DNA of 64,000 nucleotides from Marinospirillum sp035271045 (GCF_035271045.1 NZ_DATESC010000028.1:14198-78197), one strand, 5' to 3'. Positions 44,134 to 53,845 are shown, counted from the first letter of the stretch. The notes: generated by a model not told the origin, from the letters alone. Program-made: numbers and translations.

Positions 44134-46931
44134 GTCTTACTTGCCTTATCCACCAGATACACCAAATGCTGATAGCTAAGGTTGCTGTAGCTACTTAACC
44201 CTACTTCACAGGTTCGGCTGGTAGAAAAGCCAGCACTACACGCATCAACTTGTTCTGCTAAATTGCGTAAAGCATGTTGATTAAGTTCGGGTAGGGTAAA
44301 GCCCTTGTCGCCTGCAAAACCACAACAATGAATTCCTTCAGGAATAATTACCTGCGTAGCACAAGCTTTGGCGATGGCTAGCAGGTTATCTGCTTCATTT
44401 AGGTGTTGTGTGCTACAGGTGATATGCACTGCAACTTTCTCGTCTAAGGGTTCTAGCTTTAAACGGGGCAGCACTTCTTCATTTAAAAACTTTGCGGAAT
44501 CATAAATCTTTAATTGGGTTTCTTTTAATTCTTTTAATAACCTGAGTGTGCAAGGGCTGGTATCTGAATAGATAGGGTCTTGCCCGTTACGGCTGGCTTT
44601 AAGCAATTGTTCTTCTAATTCATGCAGCTTGTTATTTGCTTGTTTAGGGTAACCCTTGGATGCAAAGGGTTGTCCACAACAACTACTAGCAGAGGCTTCT
44701 GGATAAACCACTTCAAAACCAGCTTTTTCTAAGAGTTGTTGGGTTTTAACTCTTAAAGGCGTTTGGTCTTTATCTAGGTGTGCTGGCCCCAAAACATTAG
44801 AAACACAGGCAGCAAAGTAAACAACACGAGGTTTTTCAGACGCTGGGTTAGGGCTTGGTAGTGGCGGAAGTTGGGCGGCTTTAGGTGTAGCTGGCAAGTA
44901 AACAGGTAGGCTATTAAAGCGTTGATGCAGCTGTTGCGTCCAACGGTGCATTCTTGGTGCACCAAGTAATTTGCGAGCAAGTTCAGCACCCACTAAAGAC
45001 CAGCGAGCGGCACGGGCAATTTTGGCAAAAGAGCCTGCCAAATGCTCTGCTGTTTTTGAATGCCTTGCCTTTTTAGCACGTAATTCACGAATCAGGTCAC
45101 CAGTATTAATACCTACTGGGCAACGCTGAGCACATAAACCCGTTGCGGCGCAGGTGTCTATTCCTTGGTATTGAAAATCTTTTTCCAGTTGGCTGGTGTC
45201 TAAGCCTTGGCGTTTTTGCTCTTGAATAGCTCGCCAAGCAACAATGCGCTGGCGAGGCGAAAGGGTTAAGCCTGCGGCTGGGCAGACAGGTTCACAAAAG
45301 CCACATTCAATACACTTGTCTATTAAGGAGTTGGCAGCTGGTAATGATTTAAGGTTTTTTAAATGAATGCCGGCATCTTTTGATAGAACAACATCAGGAT
45401 TCAAAATACCCTGCGGATCTAGTAGGTGTTTAATCTGCCACATGAGTTGATAGGCATTTTTCCCCCATTCCAGCTCAACAAAAGGCGCCATGTTACGGCC
45501 AGTGCCATGTTCAGCTTTTAGTGATCCACCAAATTCAACCGCAACTAGGTGACTTACTTCTTCCATAAAAGCGCTATAACGAGCAACTTCTTCTGGCTGG
45601 TCAAAACGCTGAGTAAAGACAAAATGTAAATTTCCATCCAGTGCATGACCAAATAAAATGGCTTCATCATACTGGTATTTTTCGAACAGGCTGATAAGGC
45701 GATTAACCCCTTCGGCCAGTTGCTCTAATGGAAAGGTAACGTCTTCAATAATAACGGTGGTGCCTGTTTCTCGTAATGCACCCACTGCGGGGAAGGTGTC
45801 TTTACGCATACGCCACAAGAGCTCATAAACTTTGGAGTCTTGGCTAAAAGCTATGTGCTCTTCTTTAGGGAAGTGTTCAATACTGGCATCAATTTGTTGT
45901 AGTTGTTCTTCTAGTAAAGAAGTGTTGGCCGCACGGGATTCAATAAGTAAGGCACAAGCGGAACTGCTTAGTTGTTCTATCCAAGCTGGCATACCTGCCA
46001 TGTGTTGTACGCTGCGCAAACTGCGCCTGTCTAATAATTCAACGGCTGCTACAGGTTGTTTTTTTAGTTCTAGCACTGCTTGGCAACAGGTTTCAACATC
46101 AGGAAAAACCACCAAGGCGGTGGCTTTATTGGGATGGTCTGGCACTGTGTAATAAGTGACTGAGCTAATAAAACCAAGTGTACCTTCGGAGCCAACCATT
46201 AGGTGAGTCAAAATATCTAAAGGGTCGGTGAAATCAATAAGCGCATTAAGCGAAAGCCCTGTAGTGTTTTTGATTCGGTACTTGTGTTGAATTTTAGCGC
46301 TAAGCTCTGCATCTTCACGGGTTTGCTTAGCGAGTTCAGCCAAACCTTTCAGCAAGCCTTGGTGAGTTTTTTTGAACTGGCTAACGCTGTCAGGATCTGC
46401 GCTATCTACACAAGTGCCATCAGCTAGTAAAAGACGCAGGGCCGCAAGGGTTTGATAAGTGTTTTGTGCTGTACCACAACACATACCACTAGAATTGTTA
46501 GCCACCATGCCGCCAATTTTTGCTGCATTAATGGAAGCAGGGTCTGGGCCTATTTTACGGTTTAAATGGGCTAAAGCTTGATTAGCATTGGCACCGATAA
46601 AACCGGGTTGCAGGCGAATAAGTTGCCCATTATCGAGCACTTCTTTGCTGTTCCAATGATCACCCAAAACAATTAAGACAGAGTCGCTTACAGCCTGCCC
46701 AGATAAGCTAGTTCCAGCGGCACGAAAGGTTACTGCAACCTGGTGTTTGCTTGCCTGCTTTAAAATAAAAGCCACTTCATCTTCCGATTCAACCCGAATA
46801 ACGAGTTTGGGAATTAAGCGATAAAAGCTGGCATCTGTACCTAAAGTGAGTGTTGAAAGCGGATCAGAAAAAAGCCTTGAAGCAGGAAGGGTTTCTTCTA
46901 CAGTAGCTAAAAAAGCAGCAGGTAAGCTCAT
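44130..46931 (-). CDS. dld: FAD/FeS D-lactate dehydrogenase, Dld-II type
   Basis: A 933-residue fusion: an FAD-binding PCMH domain (VTFRAAGTSLSGQAVSD), the FAD-oxidase C-terminal domain (HALDGNLHFVFTQRF), a ferredoxin-like module (CIECGFCEPVCP ... CAATGLCAQRCPVGI) and a C-terminal CCG domain (SCCGQPFASKGY and CCGFAGDKGF). This is the architecture of Dld-II in Shewanella-type lactate operons, which oxidises D-lactate to pyruvate and feeds the quinone pool. It ends a minus-strand operon with lldG, lldF, lldE and lldP; its start overlaps the lldG stop by 4 bp. Glycolate or 2-hydroxyglutarate oxidases of similar build are alternatives but the operon decides for lactate. Confidence 0.9.
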   Translation of the reverse strand: MSLPAAFLATVEETLPASRLFSDPLSTLTLGTDASFYRLIPKLVIRVESEDEVAFILKQASKHQVAVTFRAAGTSLSGQAVSDSVLIVLGDHWNSKEVLDNGQLIRLQPGFIGANANQALAHLNRKIGPDPASINAAKIGGMVANNSSGMCCGTAQNTYQTLAALRLLLADGTCVDSADPDSVSQFKKTHQGLLKGLAELAKQTREDAELSAKIQHKYRIKNTTGLSLNALIDFTDPLDILTHLMVGSEGTLGFISSVTYYTVPDHPNKATALVVFPDVETCCQAVLELKKQPVAAVELLDRRSLRSVQHMAGMPAWIEQLSSSACALLIESRAANTSLLEEQLQQIDASIEHFPKEEHIAFSQDSKVYELLWRMRKDTFPAVGALRETGTTVIIEDVTFPLEQLAEGVNRLISLFEKYQYDEAILFGHALDGNLHFVFTQRFDQPEEVARYSAFMEEVSHLVAVEFGGSLKAEHGTGRNMAPFVELEWGKNAYQLMWQIKHLLDPQGILNPDVVLSKDAGIHLKNLKSLPAANSLIDKCIECGFCEPVCPAAGLTLSPRQRIVAWRAIQEQKRQGLDTSQLEKDFQYQGIDTCAATGLCAQRCPVGINTGDLIRELRAKKARHSKTAEHLAGSFAKIARAARWSLVGAELARKLLGAPRMHRWTQQLHQRFNSLPVYLPATPKAAQLPPLPSPNPASEKPRVVYFAACVSNVLGPAHLDKDQTPLRVKTQQLLEKAGFEVVYPEASASSCCGQPFASKGYPKQANNKLHELEEQLLKASRNGQDPIYSDTSPCTLRLLKELKETQLKIYDSAKFLNEEVLPRLKLEPLDEKVAVHITCSTQHLNEADNLLAIAKACATQVIIPEGIHCCGFAGDKGFTLPELNQHALRNLAEQVDACSAGFSTSRTCEVGLSSYSNLSYQHLVYLVDKASKT

Positions 46932-47593
46932 GCATCCTCCACCAGCAATACAATTAAATCTTTAGGACCATGAGCGCCATAGGCTAAGACTTGTTCAATA
47001 TCGGCAGTTTTTGAAGGGCCAGAAATTAACAGCAAGTTGCTTGGCAGGGGTTTGGGCCAGTGTTGTTGGGCTTGATATAAATTGTCATAAATCTGGCTCG
47101 CCTTCAGCAGCGCAATATGCAGCGGTGGCACTAGACTCATTAGGCGTGGTTCGGCTGGGCTGGGTTGCACCACCAAAGTGCCTGTAGCGGCAATCCCTGC
47201 TAGCGTGCCGGTAAAACTGGCGGGCACGTCATCAAAGAGTTCACGCTTCCATTCTTCTATAGGGCGGTCATAAGCCAAGAGTTTTAAGGCTGGGTGTTCA
47301 TTTTTGCAGTAGTTAGCCAGTGCTTTGCCGTGGGCGGTAGTGGGGGCAACTAATAGTTTATTAATCGCTCGCTCAGATAACAACTTGCACACCAGTGCAG
47401 GCCAAGCTTGGCTTGATGTTAGATGCACTTGGCTGTGTACCGCGGTCATTAATTCTTTTAAACGTGTAATTCTTTCTTCTGGTTTATAGCGCCAAGGCTC
47501 ATCCACTAAGCTAGCGTTAAAAGGATCGGCTAGCGGTTGAGTGCCTTCTAAGCTTTGGCGTAGGCTGGCTAGAATTTTATCTCTTGCGCTCAT
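46928..47593 (-). CDS. lldG: Lactate utilisation protein LldG/LutC
   Basis: A 221-residue LUD-domain protein, with the conserved GIAATGTLVVQP and LVPPLHIALLK tracts. It is the third subunit of the L-lactate oxidising complex LldEFG (LutABC). The start overlaps the lldF stop by one base (TAATG) and its end overlaps the Dld start by 4 bp, so translation is coupled. The chain lacks metal-binding cysteines, as usual for LutC. Confidence 0.93.
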   Translation of the reverse strand: MSARDKILASLRQSLEGTQPLADPFNASLVDEPWRYKPEERITRLKELMTAVHSQVHLTSSQAWPALVCKLLSERAINKLLVAPTTAHGKALANYCKNEHPALKLLAYDRPIEEWKRELFDDVPASFTGTLAGIAATGTLVVQPSPAEPRLMSLVPPLHIALLKASQIYDNLYQAQQHWPKPLPSNLLLISGPSKTADIEQVLAYGAHGPKDLIVLLVEDA

Positions 47594-49038
47594 TATTTGT
47601 TCTCCAAATGCTTTTTAGCCAATTCATGCAAACTTTGTTTTGCAGGCTTGGGGGCGCTGTGGTTTTGTGTCCAAGCACCTAGCTTGCTGGGCGTGAATTT
47701 GCCTAGGCGTGTCGCTAAGAAAGTGCCAGTTTTATACAGCAACGGCTTAGTATTAAATGCTTGCCAGCCTTTCCATAACAGTGCTTCTTTATTTGAATAA
47801 CGGCTGCCCTGCCCAGCCATTATTTGGGGTTGTTGCTTGGGCGATTTAACATTTTCTTCACGCAAGCGGCGCAATAAGGCAGGAATGGGGATTTTTACGG
47901 GGCAGACTTCGCCACAAGCGCCGCATAAAGAAGAAGCTGAAGGATGGTCTGGGGTGTTTTCTAAACCTAATAGATGTGGCGAAATAATTTTACCTATGGG
48001 GCCAGGATAAACTGTGCCATAGGCTTGCCCACCAATGCGTGTATAAACAGGACAATGATTCATGCAAGCACCGCAGCGGATGCAATTCAGTGTTTGCCTT
48101 AATTCACTGTCTGCAAAAGCTTGGCTACGACCATTATCCAGCAACACTAGATGGACTTCTTCTGGGCCATCAAGCTCATCTGGCTGGCGTGGTGCAGAAA
48201 TCATATTTACATAGGTGGTAATGCCTTGCCCTAATGCAGAGCGAGTGAGTAGTGACAAGAGCGGCACTGTGTCTTGCAAGTTGGCAACCACTTTTTCAAT
48301 ACCTGTTACGGCAATGTGTACGGGCGGAACCGTGGTAGACATGCGGCCATTGCCTTCGTTTTCCACCAACAACAAAGTGCCTGTTTCTGCTACAGCAAAA
48401 TTAACCCCTGAAATACCAATATCCGCCTGAAAGAATTTTTCTCTTAAAATACTGCGTGCCGACTGAATTAAGCTATCTACATCATCGGTATAGGGTAGCG
48501 CTAAACGACTTTCGAAAAGCTTACCCACCTGCTGCGCATTTTTATGAATCGCTGGCATAATAATGTGCGTGGGCTTTTCATTATCTAGCTGAATAATGTA
48601 CTCGCCCATATCCGATTCAAGCGCTTCTATGCCGTGTTCGGTGAGGTGCTCATTCATGGCCATTTCTTCACTGACCATGGATTTACCTTTAATCACCTGC
48701 TTGGCATTGCGGGCTTGAGCAATGTTTAAAACAATGGCATTGGCTTCTTCTGTCGTGCTGGCCCAGTGCACTTGAATACCCTGCTTGGTTAAATTACTTT
48801 CCAGTTGCTCCAGCAAATCGGGCAGTTGCGATAAGGCTCTGGCTTTAATTTTATTGCCCAGCTCACGCAGGTTTTCACGTTCATCTTCATCCGGCATAGA
48901 GATAAGGCGTTTGCTAATGAGTGAATCCATAGCGCTACGCATATTAGTACGCAGCTGCTGATCTTTTAACGACAGGCGTGCATTGGATTTAAGCTTGCGT
49001 GCAGTGACATCAAGCGTAGGAATGCGTTGGCTGCTCAT
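47593..49038 (-). CDS. lldF: Lactate utilisation iron-sulfur protein LldF/LutB
   Basis: A 481-residue protein: a LUD domain (SGVNFAVAETGTLLLVENEG) followed by two 4Fe-4S motifs, CIRCGACMNHCPVY and CGACGEVCPVKIPI, and a C-terminal DUF3390-type tail. It carries electrons within the L-lactate oxidising complex. ATGA overlap with lldE upstream and TAATG with lldG downstream. Confidence 0.95.
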   Translation of the reverse strand: MSSQRIPTLDVTARKLKSNARLSLKDQQLRTNMRSAMDSLISKRLISMPDEDERENLRELGNKIKARALSQLPDLLEQLESNLTKQGIQVHWASTTEEANAIVLNIAQARNAKQVIKGKSMVSEEMAMNEHLTEHGIEALESDMGEYIIQLDNEKPTHIIMPAIHKNAQQVGKLFESRLALPYTDDVDSLIQSARSILREKFFQADIGISGVNFAVAETGTLLLVENEGNGRMSTTVPPVHIAVTGIEKVVANLQDTVPLLSLLTRSALGQGITTYVNMISAPRQPDELDGPEEVHLVLLDNGRSQAFADSELRQTLNCIRCGACMNHCPVYTRIGGQAYGTVYPGPIGKIISPHLLGLENTPDHPSASSLCGACGEVCPVKIPIPALLRRLREENVKSPKQQPQIMAGQGSRYSNKEALLWKGWQAFNTKPLLYKTGTFLATRLGKFTPSKLGAWTQNHSAPKPAKQSLHELAKKHLENK

Positions 49039-49871
49039 GTGTTTGACTCCTGCTTAGCTTGGGTGCGCTGCCATAAAAAACTGGCTAGGTGCTGACCTAG
49101 TAATGGAATATTTTGTTTTTCAAAAGCACCATTAATATTCAACAAACAACCGCAGTCAGCACTCACCACCTGCTGTACACCACTTGCTTGTAAGGCTTGC
49201 GTTTTATCCGCCACCATAGCCCCTGAAATATCGGGCATACGCACTGAAAAAGTACCACCAAAGCCGCAGCACTCGCTTTCATGGTCGTGGTCTAGGCGCT
49301 CGACTTGGGCTAATTGATTTAGCAATTCACGGGTATGCAGGTGGGTATTCATTTCACGGCGGGCAGAACAAGAGGTGTGCAATGCCACTTGGGTCGCTTC
49401 ACCTTGATCTGTTAATTCTACTTGGCATACCTTTAATAAGAATTCGCTTAGCTCATAAGTACGTTCAGCCAAAGCGTTTACTTGGGCTAGCGTTTCCGGT
49501 TCATCTTTAAAGAGGTCAGGATAGTGCTCGCGGAACATGCCCGCACAAGAGCCTGAACAAACCACCACTGGCCAGTTTTCTGTAAATAAGGCGAGTTGCG
49601 AGCGAGCAACATCTTTGGCTTGTTGGGTATAGCCAGAGGTGTAGGCGGGTTGTCCGCAGCAGCTTTGTGCTTGAGGAAAGTTCACTTGAATGCCTTCACG
49701 CTCTAATAAATGAATGGCATCCATCCCAGCTTCTGGGAAAAACAAATCGACAACACAGGTGCCATAAAGGTAGATATGAGTAGGCTTGTGGGTTGGGTAG
49801 CTGCGCGGCGCTTTACGTGGCTTAGTAACCCGTGTTTCTTGGGGTGCTGCATTATAAAAAAGATGACTCAT
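49035..49871 (-). CDS. lldE: Lactate utilisation protein LldE/LutA
   Basis: The start is ATG 49871 (MSHLFYNAAPQETR), with GGAG upstream at suitable distance; a frame open to 49931 has no better site. The 278-residue protein has two CCG domains: ...AQSCCGQPAYTSGY... and ...ESECCGFGGTFSV..., which bind an unusual cluster in heterodisulfide-reductase-like proteins. First subunit of the L-lactate oxidising complex. It overlaps lldF by ATGA. Confidence 0.94.
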   Translation of the reverse strand: MSHLFYNAAPQETRVTKPRKAPRSYPTHKPTHIYLYGTCVVDLFFPEAGMDAIHLLEREGIQVNFPQAQSCCGQPAYTSGYTQQAKDVARSQLALFTENWPVVVCSGSCAGMFREHYPDLFKDEPETLAQVNALAERTYELSEFLLKVCQVELTDQGEATQVALHTSCSARREMNTHLHTRELLNQLAQVERLDHDHESECCGFGGTFSVRMPDISGAMVADKTQALQASGVQQVVSADCGCLLNINGAFEKQNIPLLGQHLASFLWQRTQAKQESNT

Positions 49872-49957
49872 AGTAAAGCTCCGACGGTATTCAAGTAGAG
49901 CAGGTGCGGGCTGTGTTGTCCGTAGCGACACAAGGCAGGCCCGCTTTGCATAAGGTT

Positions 49958-51649
49958 TTAAGACATTAATGGATCACTGATACCCAGTACTGTAACGGCA
50001 ATTAAGAGAATTAAACCGGTAAAAAATACGTAGTAGAGGGTTGGCCAGATTGTCTTTCTGAGTGTAGCGCCTTCTTGCCCTAATAAACCCACAGTAGCAG
50101 ATGCAGCGACGACGTTATGGATAGCAATCATATTACCTGCTGCTGCACCAATCGCTTGGCCGGCAACGATAATTGCAGTCGAAATACCGAGGTTTTCGGC
50201 AACACCAAACTGAAACTGGCTGAACATCATATTACTGATAGTATTGGAGCCTGCAATAAATGCTCCAAGCGCACCGACGCTGGGTGCAAATAATGGATAA
50301 ATTTCACCAAAACTGTTAGCGAAGAAGTGCGCGATAGCAATAGGCATGCTAGGGATATCTGCCGCATTAACGCCAGAGTTAATTAAAATACGTACCATGG
50401 GTACGGTAAAGAGTAAGACAAAGCCTGCGCCGAGTAAAATATGACTGGATTCACTTATTGCTGAACGAAAGCTATGCCATTGCATCCGGTGTAAGAAGTA
50501 TGCACTGCAGGCGACAAACACTAATATTCCGCCAGGTAAGTACAAGGGCATAAAATCTGCATTAATTCCTGCTTCACCTAAGATATTTGGGAATTTAATT
50601 ACTACTGCCTTCATCGCATTAGTTACGCTTGGAAAAATACGGCTAATCACCAGTAATAGGCCGACTAAAATGTATGGTAGCCACGCGAGTGCGTTACTCA
50701 TAGGTTTACTGGTGACCTTATCCAGTTTCATTTCAATAGAGCCTAACCATTGGATTGGCCATTCTTTAGCTGGGGCAAAATCCCACACGGTTTTTGGGGT
50801 AAGGAAATTAAAGCGTGCCGCAGTCGTAACGATAGCTAAACCGATTAAACCACCTAGTAAAGAAGGAAACTCTGGCCCTAATAAAATACCGGTTGCGGCA
50901 TATGGGATGGTGAATGCTAGGCCTGCAAAGAGTGCGAAAGGAAGGATGGCAAAACCAGCTTTCCAGCTTTTTTCTTTACCAAAAAAGCGTGTCAGCATTA
51001 GAACCATAATCAACGGAATGAATACGCCAACAATAGCATGGATAATGGCGACTTGACTGGTGATCAACTGCAGAAAAGTGGCCCAGTCTGAACCCTTCTC
51101 TAAAAGTTGTGAGCCGATAGTTTCACTGTCTAACCCACTGGTAATACCAATAATAATAGGTGTTCCGACAGCACCGAATGAAACAGGTGTGCTTTGCACC
51201 AACATACCAAGCATGACAGCTGCCATTGCTGGGAATCCAATAGCTACCAGTAAAGGTGCGATAATCGCAGCTGGCGTACCAAAACCTGAAGCGCCTTCGA
51301 TAAAGCAGCCAAATGACCAAGCGATAATCACAGCTTGTACGCGGCGATCAGGGCTGATAGTAATAAAGCCTGCTCGAATGGATTGAATTGCACCTGAGTG
51401 TTTTAGGGTATTTAGTAGCAAAATTGCTCCAAAGATAATCCATAGCACTCCGGCTGTAATCACTAGCCCCTGTAGTGTTGAGGCTAAAACCCGATTAAAA
51501 CTCATTTCCCAACAATAGAGGGCGATAGCTGCAGTTATTACAAAAACAAGTGGCATGGCACGCTTTGCAGGCCAGCGTAAGCCAACCAACAAGATTGCAG
51601 CCAGAAGAATAGGTGAAAATGCTAGTAGTGCAAGTAAATTAGGCGACAT
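49958..51649 (-). CDS. lldP: L-lactate permease
   Basis: A 563-residue inner-membrane protein with about 14 membrane segments. FIEGASGFGTPAAI and GSNTISNMMFSQFQ are LctP-family signatures. It imports L- and D-lactate and glycolate with protons. It is the first gene of the operon, so it is followed by lldE after 86 bp. GGAG precedes its start. Regulated probably by the divergent GntR protein through the operator at 51749-51765. Confidence 0.96.
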   Translation of the reverse strand: MSPNLLALLAFSPILLAAILLVGLRWPAKRAMPLVFVITAAIALYCWEMSFNRVLASTLQGLVITAGVLWIIFGAILLLNTLKHSGAIQSIRAGFITISPDRRVQAVIIAWSFGCFIEGASGFGTPAAIIAPLLVAIGFPAMAAVMLGMLVQSTPVSFGAVGTPIIIGITSGLDSETIGSQLLEKGSDWATFLQLITSQVAIIHAIVGVFIPLIMVLMLTRFFGKEKSWKAGFAILPFALFAGLAFTIPYAATGILLGPEFPSLLGGLIGLAIVTTAARFNFLTPKTVWDFAPAKEWPIQWLGSIEMKLDKVTSKPMSNALAWLPYILVGLLLVISRIFPSVTNAMKAVVIKFPNILGEAGINADFMPLYLPGGILVFVACSAYFLHRMQWHSFRSAISESSHILLGAGFVLLFTVPMVRILINSGVNAADIPSMPIAIAHFFANSFGEIYPLFAPSVGALGAFIAGSNTISNMMFSQFQFGVAENLGISTAIIVAGQAIGAAAGNMIAIHNVVAASATVGLLGQEGATLRKTIWPTLYYVFFTGLILLIAVTVLGISDPLMS

Positions 51650-51748
51650 GGTGTGGCTCCAATCGCTGTTTTATATAGCTTGTGTGGATGATGAAGAGAG
51701 AGTAGAGGTTTGACATGACTTGGATCCTTTGTCTGTTGTTGTTTTTGT

Positions 51749-51765
51749 AATTGGTCATACCAATT
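51749..51765. promoter_or_regulatory. Palindromic operator of the GntR/LldR type
   Basis: AATTGGT-CAT-ACCAATT, a perfect 7-3-7 palindrome, matches the PdhR/LldR-class consensus ATTGGT(N3)ACCAAT. It lies between the divergent lldP and the GntR gene, 100 bp upstream of lldP and 181 bp before the regulator. The rest of this 296-bp gap holds the divergent promoters; no further palindrome of this type was seen. Confidence 0.75.
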
Positions 51766-51945
51766 TACATTGGTGAGTTTTTAAGTTAAATACACCGGGC
51801 TTTATCTGTCAAATTATTTGCCTGCTACTTTAGTGGCAATGATTGGTTGAGGTGGTTGATATATAAGTGTTTTACGCTGTTGTAAATAAGTGGTTGTGAT
51901 AATCTAGGATGATTTAAGTAGCTATTTTGGTAGGGAAAAAAAGCG

Positions 51946-52713
51946 ATGAGCTTTACACATATACAGCAACGCCGTTTATCGGATGAGATTGTTGAACGCT
52001 TAGAAACTATGATTTTGGAAGGCGCCTTGCAAGCGGGTGAGCGTCTTCCTGCAGAGCGCAAGTTGGCCGATCAGTTTGGTGTGTCACGTCCATCACTGCG
52101 TGAAGCAGTTCAAAAAATGGTAGCAAAAGGTTTGATAGTCAGCCGTCAAGGTGGTGGCAATTACGTAAGCAAAGAAGTGGGCGCAACGTTTAGTGACCCG
52201 CTACTGGCCTTGTTAGCAAAAAGAACAGGTGCACAAAAAGACTTGCTCGAATTTCGGCATACTTTGGAAGGTGCTTGCGCATATTATGCTGCACAACGTG
52301 CCACTCCAGCAGATTATGAGCGTTTAGATTTAGCCTTTGAGCAGTTGGAGGCGTGTTATGAGAATACAACGCAAGACTGTCGTATTGAAGAAGGATTGGC
52401 AGATGCGCGTTTTCATTTAGCTATTGCTGAAGCGAGCCACAATGTTGTGTTGTTACATACTATTCGCGGACTATTCGATTTGTTGCGCGGTAACGTGGTG
52501 ACGAATATTGGCGGTATGTACAGTCAGCGTAGCGAAACTCGCACAATGTTAATAGAGCAACACCGTGCTTTGTATCAAGCCATTAAGTCTGGACAGGCTG
52601 AACAAGCACGAGAGTTATCAAATCGACACATTGAGTATGTGTGTAAAGTGCTAGCTGAAGTAGATGAAGAAGAATCACGCTTACAGCGATCTAAACGCCG
52701 AAGAATAATATAA
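51946..52713 (+). CDS. lldR: GntR/FadR-family transcriptional regulator of lactate use
   Basis: A 255-residue FadR-subfamily protein. The N-terminal winged helix shows GERLPAERKLADQFGVSRPSLREAVQKMV..., and the FCD effector-binding domain follows with the metal-ligand pattern (Asp and His in LEGACAYYAA..., HLAIAEASHNVVL...HRALYQAI, HIEYVC). It is divergent from lldP and a palindromic site lies between. It most likely represses the lactate operon until lactate (or pyruvate) binds. PdhR is a close relative and remains an alternative name. Confidence 0.85.
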   Translation: MSFTHIQQRRLSDEIVERLETMILEGALQAGERLPAERKLADQFGVSRPSLREAVQKMVAKGLIVSRQGGGNYVSKEVGATFSDPLLALLAKRTGAQKDLLEFRHTLEGACAYYAAQRATPADYERLDLAFEQLEACYENTTQDCRIEEGLADARFHLAIAEASHNVVLLHTIRGLFDLLRGNVVTNIGGMYSQRSETRTMLIEQHRALYQAIKSGQAEQARELSNRHIEYVCKVLAEVDEEESRLQRSKRRRII

Positions 52714-52932
52714 ATTATCAATGCCCCATCTCAGTTTGTTTTTTAAGGTTATTAAAAAGCTAAATAAATTATTTATGCGACATAGGTTGACGCAAAGAAT
52801 TGTTCTTATTGTGTTTGCTGTTCAAGACAGCCAGTCTGGTAAAAACCAGTTTGGTAATAACCCAAAAGAAATAGCGGTGTTGTAGATTCAAACCTCGCAA
52901 TTGCTAGGTTTTTTTATGGTCAGGAGTAAAGT
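52714..52932 (+). other. Intergenic region after lldR with direct repeat and weak terminator
   Basis: A 219-bp gap. Near its middle are two direct copies of CCAG(T/C)TGGTAA-type sequence (CCAGTCTGGTAA at 52831 and CCAGTTTGGTAA at 52846). At the end AAACCT/AGGTTT around a 10-nt loop is followed by six T (52890-52917), a weak terminator. No tRNA or coding potential was found. A small RNA is possible but not supported. Confidence 0.35.
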
Positions 52933-53316
52933 GTGTCTAGTTATCAGCAACGTTGGTTAGCTTTGGTTGCAGTAAGTGGTTTTTTAGTCGTGGCTTTAGG
53001 TGCTTTTGCTGCCCATGGTTTAAAGCCTTATTTAGATGAGCGGGCGCAGGAGTGGTTTAAGTTAGCAACCACCTACCAAATGTGGCATACCTTAGCTTTG
53101 TTGGGTTTAGCAGCAACTTGGATAGATAAAAATAAGGGATTTCGCTTAGCCGCTTGGGGATGGTTAGTGGGCATGTTGCTTTTTTCCGGCTCACTTTACT
53201 TAATGGCCGTGACTGGCAATACCCGTTTAGCATTTATTACCCCAATTGGCGGCCTTGCTTTGCTTTTGGGCTGGTTAAGTTTATTTGTAGGGGTTGTGCG
53301 TAGCCGCATTAGTTGA
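52933..53316 (+). CDS. DUF423 (YgdD) membrane protein
   Basis: The start is GTG 52933 with AGGAG 7 bp upstream. The 127-residue protein has four membrane segments and the DUF423 tracts GAFAAHGLKPYLDERAQEW, YQMWHTLALLG, SGSLYLMAVTG and ITPIGGLALLLGW. It is an inner-membrane protein of unknown function. Its 3' end overlaps by 36 bp a short antisense frame at 53281-53460. Confidence 0.9.
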   Translation: MSSYQQRWLALVAVSGFLVVALGAFAAHGLKPYLDERAQEWFKLATTYQMWHTLALLGLAATWIDKNKGFRLAAWGWLVGMLLFSGSLYLMAVTGNTRLAFITPIGGLALLLGWLSLFVGVVRSRIS

Positions 53317-53460
53317 GGCAGGTTTTTTTGCTACATCTGTGGTAGCGCTGTAATCGTTTTTGCCTTCTGAAGTCGTAAAGATTCGTGCTTCAACTTCCAT
53401 AACAGCACTAAAGTTAACTTTACCGTTATTTTGTTTTTTGTCGAAACTTGCAAGATTCAT
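53281..53460 (-). CDS. Short hypothetical protein, 59 residues
   Basis: A minus-strand frame from ATG 53460 to TAA 53281, preceded by AAGGCAA. The product (MNLASFDKKQNNGKVNFSAV) is polar and soluble, rich in Asn, Lys and Thr. It lies 46 bp downstream of the HopJ-family gene in the same direction, so it could be its operon partner. Its final 12 codons overlap the DUF423 gene on the other strand. I do not recognise it; the codon choice outside the overlap looks coding. Confidence 0.45.
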   Translation of the reverse strand: MNLASFDKKQNNGKVNFSAVMEVEARIFTTSEGKNDYSATTDVAKKPASTNAATHNPYK

Positions 53461-53506
53461 TATTTATTGCCTTGTAGCACTAAAGAGTGCGTGCAGAAAG
53501 GTGAGT

Positions 53507-53845
53507 TTATTTTATTAGCAAAGCAGGCGAGCTGTAGCTAATAGCTGCCCAGCCTGTTCGCATAAAATTACGTATATTTTGGTGGTCTAGACCTAGAGGG
53601 TTTTTTAAGACATCTTGTGTGTAATAATCACCGAAAGCATTTAAAGTTGCCTGCTTACTTAATTGATGAAGCAGACCAAAAGCAAAAATTTTGCATGAGC
53701 CGTTATTAGTGTTGGCTTCGTTAACTAAGTCACCGTTAATAAAGTGTGTAGGTGTGAAAGTGTATTCAGTTTCTATCACTTGCATCACGGTTTGAAAATC
53801 AACGGGATGTTGGTTTAACTGGGCTAGTAGTTCACTCAAGGTCAT
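53507..53845 (-). CDS. HopJ-family protein (PF08888)
   Basis: A 112-residue protein with the family tracts FQTVMQVIETEYTFTPTHF, NGDLVNEANTNNGSCKIFAF and NIRNFMRTGW. The family was named after a Pseudomonas syringae type III effector, but the same domain is common in free-living marine gammaproteobacteria without type III secretion, so a housekeeping role is likelier. Divergent from the LEA-type lipoprotein gene, 78 bp apart. Confidence 0.85.
   Translation of the reverse strand: MTLSELLAQLNQHPVDFQTVMQVIETEYTFTPTHFINGDLVNEANTNNGSCKIFAFGLLHQLSKQATLNAFGDYYTQDVLKNPLGLDHQNIRNFMRTGWAAISYSSPALLIK

Noticed and set aside
52714..52932. tRNA or small RNA gene after lldR
   Set aside because: No cloverleaf or conserved tRNA TpsiC sequence was found; only a weak terminator and a short direct repeat are visible.
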